Below are positions 1 through 4,759 of a DNA stretch of 5,736 nt, piece after piece; the first letter of the stretch is position 1, and each line of letters starts with the position of its first letter. The stretch lies in assembly GCA_965649545.1 (NCBI GenBank), contig CBFGLF010000111.1:1-5736 (forward strand), in the 5' to 3' direction. This DNA is from CABHOJ01 sp965649545 (lineage in GTDB: Bacteria; Pseudomonadota; Gammaproteobacteria; Burkholderiales; Methylophilaceae). The translations under genes and the position numbers were made by a program. The notes under the pieces are model-generated. The model was not told the origin of the DNA and ran no database searches. It saw only the letters and a list, made by a program, of their open reading frames with translations.

Positions 1-1199
1 TCCAAAGGTTTGCTGCGATGGCGCAGTTCGAAGTACAAGCCCGAGGACTCGTTGCCCCCGCTGTTGCCGACCGCCGCGATGGTGTCGCCGCCGCTCACCG
101 TCTCGCCCACACGTTTCAGTAGCGACTGGTTATTGCCGTACAGGCTCATGTAACCGTCGCCATGATCGACGATCAGCAGGTTGCCGAATCCGCGCAGCCA
201 GTCGGCGAACACCACACGACCGCTGGCGATGGATTTGACCTCGCTGCCCTCGCTGGATTTGATGAACAGGCCCTTCCATGAGACCCCGGTGTCTTCGCGG
301 GAATCGCCGAAGCGGTTGGCGATATCCCCGCGTATCGGCAGGTTGAGCTTGCCTTTCAGTGCCGCGAAATTGCCGCCGTCGAAGGCGTTGGTCGGCAGCT
401 CTTCATTGCGACCGACCGGTTCGCTGGAATTGGCGGCCTTGCTGCGTTTCTTGGGGACGGTCTTGGGGATGATGCGCGAGAGGCGCTCGACCAGTTGCGA
501 GAGGCGTTTCTCGTCGCGCTTCAATTTGCTGATCTCACCGCGCTGGGAACTGATCTTGGCCGACAGTTGTTTGAGGACCTTGTTGCGTTCGTTCTTCTGC
601 GCTTGCAGTTCACGCCGCTCCAGCTCCTGTTTCTGCTTGAGTTCGGTCAGTGCTTTGAGTGCGTTGGCGGTTTCGTCATTGAGGCGTGCGATCTTGCCGA
701 GGTTCTGCTGCATGGAGGCGATCAGTGCGGCACGCGCCTTCGAAACGTAGCTGTAATAGTGCAGCTGCCTGGCGATGGCGCCCGGATCCTGCTGCTGCAG
801 CACGATCTGGATATACCCTTGCTGGCCGTGCAGGTAGCGCTGGTAAAGCTGCGCGCCCAGCAGGTCCTGTTGCTCCTTGACCGTGGTCTCGATTTCCAGC
901 TTCTGTTGCTGCAGACCGGCCAGCGTATTGCGGTTCTGCTTGTGCTGCTTGCTCAGTTCATAGAGCTTGCGGTTGGTCTCGCTGATGGCCTTTTCGCTGG
1001 CCTTCAGTTCGTCCGCGGCATCCTTGTGGGCTTCACGGGTACTGTCGAGTTCCTTCTTCAGGGCCTCGATACGTTCATGCAGACGATTCAGGTCTTCCTT
1101 CGATTGCTCCGCCTTCGCGCCTGCCCATGACACGCCGGGGACGAGAAGGCCGAGAAGCAGGCTGGCGAGCAGGGTCAGTGAGGCGATCGCACCCGGCAT
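1..1199 (-). CDS. envC: EnvC-like murein hydrolase activator: signal peptide, coiled coil, degenerate LytM/M23 domain (C-terminus cut by window edge)
   Basis: 399 complete codons are visible, against about 420 residues for E. coli EnvC, so only a short C-terminal tail should be missing. Residues 1-26 look like a Sec signal peptide (hydrophobic 8-20, likely cleavage after SWA at 24-26), though the n-region carries no Lys or Arg, which is atypical. Residues 30-120 and 155-245 are charged, Gln/Lys/Glu-rich coiled coil. The segment from about 282 to the end is a LytM domain. Its zinc ligands are absent: WKGLF at 308-312 replaces the usual HxGxD, YGNN at 354-357 lacks the usual His, and GLYFE at 387-391 replaces HLHFE. 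This is the E. coli EnvC pattern, a non-catalytic periplasmic protein recruited by FtsEX that activates AmiA/AmiB-type amidases at the septum. ATG at 1199 is the only canonical start before an in-frame stop. It lies 4 nt after gpmI with no good Shine-Dalgarno, suggesting translational coupling. A catalytic M23 peptidase is unlikely. Confidence 0.9.
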   Translation of the reverse strand, partial: MPGAIASLTLLASLLLGLLVPGVSWAGAKAEQSKEDLNRLHERIEALKKELDSTREAHKDAADELKASEKAISETNRKLYELSKQHKQNRNTLAGLQQQKLEIETTVKEQQDLLGAQLYQRYLHGQQGYIQIVLQQQDPGAIARQLHYYSYVSKARAALIASMQQNLGKIARLNDETANALKALTELKQKQELERRELQAQKNERNKVLKQLSAKISSQRGEISKLKRDEKRLSQLVERLSRIIPKTVPKKRSKAANSSEPVGRNEELPTNAFDGGNFAALKGKLNLPIRGDIANRFGDSREDTGVSWKGLFIKSSEGSEVKSIASGRVVFADWLRGFGNLLIVDHGDGYMSLYGNNQSLLKRVGETVSGGDTIAAVGNSGGNESSGLYFELRHRSKPL

Positions 1200-1203
1200 G
1201 AGG

Positions 1204-2769
1204 TCAGGCGTTGGCCACGGCAGGTGCCTGCTTGAAATCGACCAGCGGTTTACCGGTCATCTCCGCCGGCTGCGGCAGGCCCATCATCTTCAGCAGGGTC
1301 GGTGCGAGGTCCGACAGCGCGCCCGTCTCGGCCAGGGTGGCATCGCGACCGATGTAGAGCATGGGCACGAGATTGGTCGTGTGCTGGGTGTGAGGCTGAT
1401 GGTTGATGTTGTCCATCATCATCTCGACGTTGCCGTGGTCGGCGGTGATGATGACTTCGCCGCCGATGCTCTGCATCGCAGCGACCACACGGCCGATGCA
1501 GGTGTCGACGGTCTCGACTGCCTTGATCGCCGCCTGCAGGTCGCCGGTGTGCCCCACCATGTCGCAATTGGCGTAATTGCAGATGATGGCGTCGTACTTC
1601 TTGCTGAGGATCGCCGCTTCGAGTTCGGACGTCACCTCGAACGCGCTCATCTCCGGTTTGAGGTCATAGGTGGCCACTTGCGGCGACGGGACCAGGATAC
1701 GTTCTTCGCCCTCGAACACCTGCTCTTCGCCGCCGTTGAAGAAGAAGGTGACGTGCGGATATTTCTCGGTCTCGGCGATACGCAGCTGGGTGAGGCCTTT
1801 GCTCGCGACATATTCGCCGAAGGTGTTACGCACTTCGAACGGGGGGAAGATGGGGACGATCTCGGCCTCATTCTTGTCATGCATGGTCAGGGAGAAATAC
1901 CCGGCCAGCTTGCGTACGTGGCGGCGATGGAAGCCGTCGAAGGTCTTGGCCACCAGGGCGTGGTTCAGTTGGCGGGCACGGTCCGAGCGGAAATTCATGT
2001 AGACGACGACATCGCCGTCTTCGAGGTGCAATGGCTTTTCGCCCGGCGAGACGATGGCGGTCGGTTTGACGAACTCGTCGTTCTCGCCACGGGCGTATGC
2101 GGCCTGCAGCCCGGCGCCTGCCGATGCGGCCTGGAATTCGCTGATGCCTTCCGTGATGAGGTCGTAGGCGAGCTCCACGCGCGGCCAGCGCTTGTCGCGG
2201 TCCATGGCGTAGAAGCGGCCGCAGATGGAGATGATCTGGCCGGCGCCCAGTTCTGCCAGTTTGTGTTCGAGCTTCTCGATGTAAGCGGCGGCGCTCACCG
2301 GCGGCGTGTCGCGACCGTCGAGGAAGGCATGGACGTAGACCTTGCGCAGGCCCTGACGTACCGCCATCTCGGCCATGGCGTGGATATGTTCTTCGTGGCT
2401 ATGCACACCGCCGTCGGACAGCAAGCCGAAGATGTGGAGGGCTTTGTCTGTCGCCTTGAGGCCTTCGATGGCGTTGACCAGCATCGGGGTCCGGAAGAAT
2501 TCGCCGCTCTTGATGGATTGGTTGATGCGCTCGAAATCCTGGTAGACGACGCGGCCGGCGCCGATATTGAGGTGGCCGACTTCGGAATTGCCCATCTGGC
2601 CGTCCGGCAGGCCGACGTAATGCTCGGAGGCGTTGATCAGGGTATGCGGATGGGTATTCCAAAGCCGGTCGAAATTGGGTTTTTTCGCCTGGGCGATGGC
2701 GTTGTCCTGGACCTCCTCGCGATAGCCGAAACCATCGAGGATCAAGAGTGCGACGGGAGTAACGTTCAT
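1204..2769 (-). CDS. gpmI: 2,3-bisphosphoglycerate-independent phosphoglycerate mutase (iPGM)
   Basis: Full-length protein of 521 residues, typical of the Mn-dependent iPGM family (about 510-515). It interconverts 3- and 2-phosphoglycerate in cytosolic glycolysis/gluconeogenesis. The alkaline-phosphatase-superfamily metal site and phosphoserine are all present: D12 in LILDGFG, nucleophile S62 in QMGNSEVGH, D403 and H407 in NCDMVGH, D444 and H445 in TADHGN, and H463 in HTQHTTNLVP. Substrate residues are also in place: H123 (GGVHSH), DGRD at 151-154, R185 and R191 (GRFYAMDRD), R261 and R264 (NFRSDR), and K336. Numbering follows the Geobacillus stearothermophilus enzyme almost exactly. The ATG at 2769 has an AGG Shine-Dalgarno at 2776-2778, 6 nt away. 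It is the first gene of a leftward unit with envC and is divergent from the rhodanese gene. E. coli calls the same gene gpmM. Confidence 0.97.
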   Translation of the reverse strand: MNVTPVALLILDGFGYREEVQDNAIAQAKKPNFDRLWNTHPHTLINASEHYVGLPDGQMGNSEVGHLNIGAGRVVYQDFERINQSIKSGEFFRTPMLVNAIEGLKATDKALHIFGLLSDGGVHSHEEHIHAMAEMAVRQGLRKVYVHAFLDGRDTPPVSAAAYIEKLEHKLAELGAGQIISICGRFYAMDRDKRWPRVELAYDLITEGISEFQAASAGAGLQAAYARGENDEFVKPTAIVSPGEKPLHLEDGDVVVYMNFRSDRARQLNHALVAKTFDGFHRRHVRKLAGYFSLTMHDKNEAEIVPIFPPFEVRNTFGEYVASKGLTQLRIAETEKYPHVTFFFNGGEEQVFEGEERILVPSPQVATYDLKPEMSAFEVTSELEAAILSKKYDAIICNYANCDMVGHTGDLQAAIKAVETVDTCIGRVVAAMQSIGGEVIITADHGNVEMMMDNINHQPHTQHTTNLVPMLYIGRDATLAETGALSDLAPTLLKMMGLPQPAEMTGKPLVDFKQAPAVANA

Positions 2770-2787
2770 TTTCTACCTGACATTTCT

Positions 2788-2802
2788 GTGGTGGATCACC
2801 AC
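2788..2802. repeat. Short palindrome GTGGTG-GAT-CACCAC in the gpmI leader
   Basis: Perfect 6-bp inverted repeat with a 3-nt centre, ending 18 nt before the gpmI ATG and upstream of its Shine-Dalgarno. It could be a protein-binding operator or a small leader hairpin in gpmI mRNA. No known regulator motif was recognised, and a chance occurrence is possible. Confidence 0.4.
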
Positions 2803-2803
2803 G

Positions 2804-2832
2804 CAATCAATATTCTAGTGAATTTGTGTCAA
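2804..2832 (-). promoter_or_regulatory. Weak candidate sigma70 promoter for gpmI-envC
   Basis: On the minus strand a perfect TTGACA (2832-2827) lies upstream of gpmI. The -10 partner is poor. TAGAAT (2817-2812) is only 9 nt downstream, and hexamers at 16-17 nt spacing (TTGATT, TGATTG) match the consensus at no more than three positions. The region must contain a leftward promoter, but this exact assignment is tentative. Confidence 0.25.
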
Positions 2833-2981
2833 TAAATCTGCAAAGCCTCAGTTTTAGTGACCATGCATTCCGCCTCAAGTTTACCTGGGACCTTCACTTG
2901 GCGATTTACATCGACGCCGATAGTAAGGCCTTGAAATCGGGCATCAAGCACGCCATCTTGGTATTCATGCTAGGTAAGTGA
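2826..2981 (+). CDS. Possible 51-residue small protein or gene remnant, unrecognised
   Basis: An open frame runs from a stop at 2778-2780 to the TGA at 2979-2981. The only canonical initiator is GTG at 2826, which has no Shine-Dalgarno. From about codon 12 onward roughly 30 of 40 codons end in G or C, although the surrounding intergenic DNA is AT-rich, which is coding-like. The predicted peptide contains KFTWDLHLAIYIDADSKA (residues 18-35) and ends in a hydrophobic stretch, HAILVFMLGK. No family was recognised. It overlaps the candidate gpmI promoter and ends 45 nt before the rhodanese gene. It may be a small gene, a decayed remnant or chance. A real product is less likely than not. Confidence 0.2.
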   Translation: MSINLQSLSFSDHAFRLKFTWDLHLAIYIDADSKALKSGIKHAILVFMLGK

Positions 2982-2993
2982 TGCGGTTCTGGT

Positions 2994-2999
2994 TAAAAT
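2994..2999 (+). promoter_or_regulatory. Candidate -10 element for the rhodanese-grxC operon
   Basis: TAAAAT matches the sigma70 -10 consensus at five of six positions and lies 28 nt before the GTG start. TG occurs at 2990-2991, near the extended -10 position but one base off. No good -35 was found at 16-18 nt spacing, so the promoter is only suggested. Confidence 0.3.
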
Positions 3000-3026
3000 T
3001 ACGACTTTGATTCGGAAAGGTTAGGC

Positions 3027-3440
3027 GTGAAATTTCTTGCAGATAACGTGCTGTTGATCGGTTTGGCCATCGGCTCCGGTTTCATGCTGCTCTGGCCCAT
3101 GCTGAAACGCAGCGCGAGTGGCGTCGCCAACCTGACCCCGACCGAGGCTGTGCTGTTGATGAACCGTTCCAACGCCGTGGTCGTCGATGTGCGTGAAGCG
3201 ACCGAATATGCCCAAGGACACATCGCCGACGCCAAGCATATCCCGCTGGCGCAGCTCGGCGAACGCCTGAAGGAATTGACCAGGTACAAGGAAAAGCCGG
3301 TGCTGCTGCATTGCCAGGGCGGCGTGCGTTCGGCCAAGGCCTGCGACCTGCTGGCGAAGCAAGGATTCACCAAGCTCTATAACCTGCAAGGCGGCATCAA
3401 TGCCTGGCAACAGGCCAAGCTGCCGGTGGTGAAGGACTGA
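3027..3440 (+). CDS. Membrane-anchored rhodanese-like sulfurtransferase (YibN-like)
   Basis: 137 residues. One N-terminal membrane segment (about residues 7-26, LLIGLAIGSGFMLLWPM) is followed by a single rhodanese domain (about 36-135). Domain markers are DVREATEYAQGHI at 54-66, the active-site loop CQGGVRS at 96-102 with the persulfide-carrying Cys96, and GGINAW at 122-127. The intact six-residue loop with its Arg suggests a working sulfurtransferase, with the soluble domain probably on the cytoplasmic side. The physiological substrate is unknown. Start is GTG at 3027, chosen because GGAAAGG (3014-3020) sits 6 nt upstream and the next in-frame start would remove the membrane segment. It ends 2 nt before grxC, so the two are almost certainly cotranscribed. 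Position and architecture match E. coli yibN. Confidence 0.9.
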   Translation: MKFLADNVLLIGLAIGSGFMLLWPMLKRSASGVANLTPTEAVLLMNRSNAVVVDVREATEYAQGHIADAKHIPLAQLGERLKELTRYKEKPVLLHCQGGVRSAKACDLLAKQGFTKLYNLQGGINAWQQAKLPVVKD

Positions 3441-3442
3441 CC

Positions 3443-3700
3443 ATGGCCAACATTGTGATGTACACCACGGCGACCTGCCCATATTGCATGAACGCCGAGC
3501 GCCTGTTGCAAAGCCGCGGCGTGACGGATATCCAGAAGATCCGTGTCGACCTGCACCCGGAATTGCGTGTCGAGATGATGGAAAAGACCGGTCGCCGCAC
3601 GGTACCGCAGATCTATATCGACGAGCACCATGTCGGTGGATTCGAGGATCTGCGCGCACTCGATCAGGCTGGCGGCTTGCAGCCGCTACTGGATGCCTGA
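3443..3700 (+). CDS. grxC: Glutaredoxin 3 (dithiol GrxC type)
   Basis: 85 residues, the normal size of bacterial glutaredoxin 3. It is a cytosolic glutathione-dependent thiol-disulfide oxidoreductase that reduces protein disulfides and glutathionylated proteins. The thioredoxin fold is clear: YTTATCPYC gives the dithiol CPYC site at residues 12-15, TVP at 53-55 supplies the cis-proline, and GGFEDL at 65-70 is the glutathione-binding segment. ATG at 3443 lies 2 nt after the rhodanese stop. Its Shine-Dalgarno, AAGGA (3432-3436, 6 nt spacing), lies inside the end of the rhodanese gene, so translation is probably coupled. Placement before secB is as in E. coli. Confidence 0.95.
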   Translation: MANIVMYTTATCPYCMNAERLLQSRGVTDIQKIRVDLHPELRVEMMEKTGRRTVPQIYIDEHHVGGFEDLRALDQAGGLQPLLDA

Positions 3701-3716
3701 CGCGCCTTATTTCCAA

Positions 3717-3745
3717 TTCAAAAACAAGCGATAAGCAGATAGAAT
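3717..3745 (+). promoter_or_regulatory. Candidate sigma70 promoter for secB
   Basis: TTCAAA (3717-3722, 4/6 to TTGACA) and TAGAAT (3740-3745, 5/6 to TATAAT) are separated by exactly 17 nt. They lie in the AT-rich grxC-secB gap and would start transcription near 3752. This would let secB be transcribed independently of grxC. The -10 is flanked by ACAAGC (3724-3729) and GCTTGT (3751-3756), a 6-bp inverted repeat centred on it. Confidence 0.5.
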
Positions 3746-3791
3746 AGCGAGCTTGTCCGTTCCAGTTTTTTAACCAGAGTATCAATACAGA

Positions 3792-3807
3792 GCCAGCTCA
3801 AGCTGGC
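3792..3807 (+). promoter_or_regulatory. Hairpin in the secB leader
   Basis: GCCAGC-TCAA-GCTGGC forms a perfect 6-bp GC-rich stem with a 4-nt loop, extendable to 7 bp with a 2-nt loop. It ends 10 nt before the secB Shine-Dalgarno (AGGA, 3818-3821). The following bases, CTTACTATTT, are not a clean U-tract, so it is a weak terminator at best. It may instead be a leader structure affecting secB mRNA stability or translation. Confidence 0.45.
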
Positions 3808-3827
3808 CTTACTATTTAGGAAAAGTC

Positions 3828-4307
3828 ATGGCAGAAGAAAACGCAGCCGTACAGGCGGAAGAGTCCCAGCAAGCCGGGTTCGCGATCGAGAAGATCTACG
3901 TCAAGGATATGTCCCTGGAGATCCCGAACGCGCCACAGGTGTTCATCCAGCGCGAGACCCCACAGATCGGCATCGAACTGAGCAACGCTGCGACCATGCT
4001 GGATGAGGGCGTGTTCGAAGTGACCGTCACCGTGACCGTGACCTCCAAGATCGAAGACAAGACCGTATTCCTGATCGAAGTCGCGCAAGCGGGTATCTTC
4101 CAGATCCGCAACGTGCCTGCCGAGAACATGGAGCTGATCGCCAGCGTGACTTGCCCCAATATCCTCTTCCCATACTTGCGCGAGACCGTCTCCGATATCT
4201 CCGTTCGCGCCGGTTTCCCGCCCGTATTGCTGAACCCGATCAATTTCGAAGCCTTGTACGCACAGCAGAAGCAAGCTGAGCAGGCCAATGGCGAGACCAC
4301 GCACTAA
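3828..4307 (+). CDS. secB: Protein-export chaperone SecB
   Basis: 159 residues, the usual SecB size. SecB is a cytosolic homotetramer that keeps preproteins unfolded and passes them to SecA. Family blocks are present in order: IYVKDMSLEIPNAP (23-36), the beta-strand VTVTVTVT (65-72), FLIEVAQAGIF (81-91), CPNILFPYLRE (109-119) and GFPPVLLNPINFEALY (129-144), followed by a short polar tail. The first 17 residues are acidic and variable, as usual. ATG at 3828 has AGGA at 3818-3821, 6 nt upstream. The gene has its own candidate promoter and a leader hairpin. The next gene starts inside its last seven codons. Confidence 0.97.
   Translation: MAEENAAVQAEESQQAGFAIEKIYVKDMSLEIPNAPQVFIQRETPQIGIELSNAATMLDEGVFEVTVTVTVTSKIEDKTVFLIEVAQAGIFQIRNVPAENMELIASVTCPNILFPYLRETVSDISVRAGFPPVLLNPINFEALYAQQKQAEQANGETTH
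4020..4043 (+). repeat. Four tandem GTSACC hexamers inside secB
   Basis: GTGACC, GTCACC, GTGACC and GTGACC run consecutively and encode VTVTVTVT, SecB residues 65-72. This is in frame and lies in a conserved beta-strand of the family, so it most likely reflects alternating Val/Thr strand chemistry, not a mobile or regulatory repeat. Confidence 0.6.
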
Positions 4308-4740
4308 GGTTCGACTGCTGGCGCTGCTGCTGGCGTTATTGCCTGCGGCCGCGTCGGCACTTGAATACCGCTCCGTAGGGGCCGCCAAGGCGGTGCTCTA
4401 CGACGCACCGTCCGCCCAGGGCAAGAAGCTCTATGTCGTCGGTCAGGGTTATCCGGTGGAGATCATCGTCAACCTCGGCGACTGGCTCAAGGTGCGGGAT
4501 AACCACGGTAGCCTGAGCTGGATCGAAGCGAAACAGCTGGCGACGAAGCGCACGGTATTGGTCACCCAGTCGCAGGTCGAACTGCGCCAGGCTGCCGATG
4601 CCGCTTCACCTTTGCTCGGGCGCCTGGAAAAAGACGTGGTGGTCGAGCTGGTCGAGCCTGCCCTCAACGGCTGGATCAAGGTCAAGCACCGCGATGGCCT
4701 GGTCGGCTATATCTCCGCCGCCTCCGTATGGGGGTTGTGA
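4288..4740 (+). CDS. Secreted tandem bacterial SH3-domain protein
   Basis: 150 residues. A Sec signal peptide is clear: basic start MARPRTKVR, hydrophobic core LLALLLALLP, and likely cleavage after AASA (residue 24). The mature part holds two SH3-like repeats of about 60 residues: 27-85, with GDWLKVRDNHGSLSWI at 64-79, and 88-150, with NGWIKVKHRDGLVGYI at 127-142. This resembles the SH3_3/SH3_4 families, often linked to cell-wall binding. The location is probably periplasmic, and no catalytic domain is present. ATG at 4288 overlaps the secB end by 20 nt, and only a weak AGG (4282-4284) precedes it, so translation is probably coupled to secB. The start is supported because it supplies the basic n-region of the signal peptide. 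gpsA follows after 19 nt. The biological role is unknown; ligand could be peptidoglycan or another envelope protein. Confidence 0.85.
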   Translation: MARPRTKVRLLALLLALLPAAASALEYRSVGAAKAVLYDAPSAQGKKLYVVGQGYPVEIIVNLGDWLKVRDNHGSLSWIEAKQLATKRTVLVTQSQVELRQAADAASPLLGRLEKDVVVELVEPALNGWIKVKHRDGLVGYISAASVWGL

Positions 4741-4759
4741 TCATTTCGATAAGCACATC

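Larger units (their letters stand above)
2770..3026. other. Divergent intergenic region between gpmI and the rhodanese operon
   Basis: This 257-bp region is visibly more AT-rich than the flanking genes. It must hold the 5' signals of both units. Visible content: the gpmI Shine-Dalgarno (2776-2778), a 6-bp-arm palindrome (2788-2802), a TTGACA box facing gpmI (2827-2832), a speculative small open frame (2826-2981), a TAAAAT box facing the rhodanese gene (2994-2999), and the rhodanese ribosome binding site (GGAAAGG, 3014-3020). No tRNA, riboswitch or convincing terminator was seen. Confidence 0.8.

Noticed and set aside
181..1130. Open frames on the plus strand opposite the envC coding region
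   Set aside because: They give low-complexity Leu/Ser/Arg-rich translations and are fully explained as shadows of the coiled-coil EnvC coding sequence.
967..2835. A 622-codon open frame on the plus strand antisense to all of gpmI
   Set aside because: gpmI on the minus strand is unambiguous with every active-site residue. The long antisense frame is a side effect of its GC-rich third positions. The translation shows no recognisable domain and the frame runs across two genes.
2941..2984. GCATCA/TGATGC inverted repeat upstream of the rhodanese gene
   Set aside because: 6-bp arms separated by 32 nt are expected by chance at this length, and no U-tract or known operator pattern is present.
3724..3771. 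ACAAGC/GCTTGT inverted repeat followed by a six-T run, as a grxC terminator
   Set aside because: The loop would be 21 nt, the stem is only 6 bp, and the T-run (3766-3771) does not directly follow the stem; the arms also bracket a good -10 hexamer.
4020..4043. Tandem hexamer repeat as a possible phase-variable or regulatory tract
   Set aside because: It is in frame, imperfect and encodes the Val/Thr beta-strand where SecB proteins normally have such residues. Hexamer changes would not shift the frame.
4741..4759. Possible separate promoter or leader for gpsA
   Set aside because: The 19-nt gap is too short to hold a promoter and no -35/-10 pair was recognised in the end of the SH3 gene; read-through from upstream is the simpler explanation.
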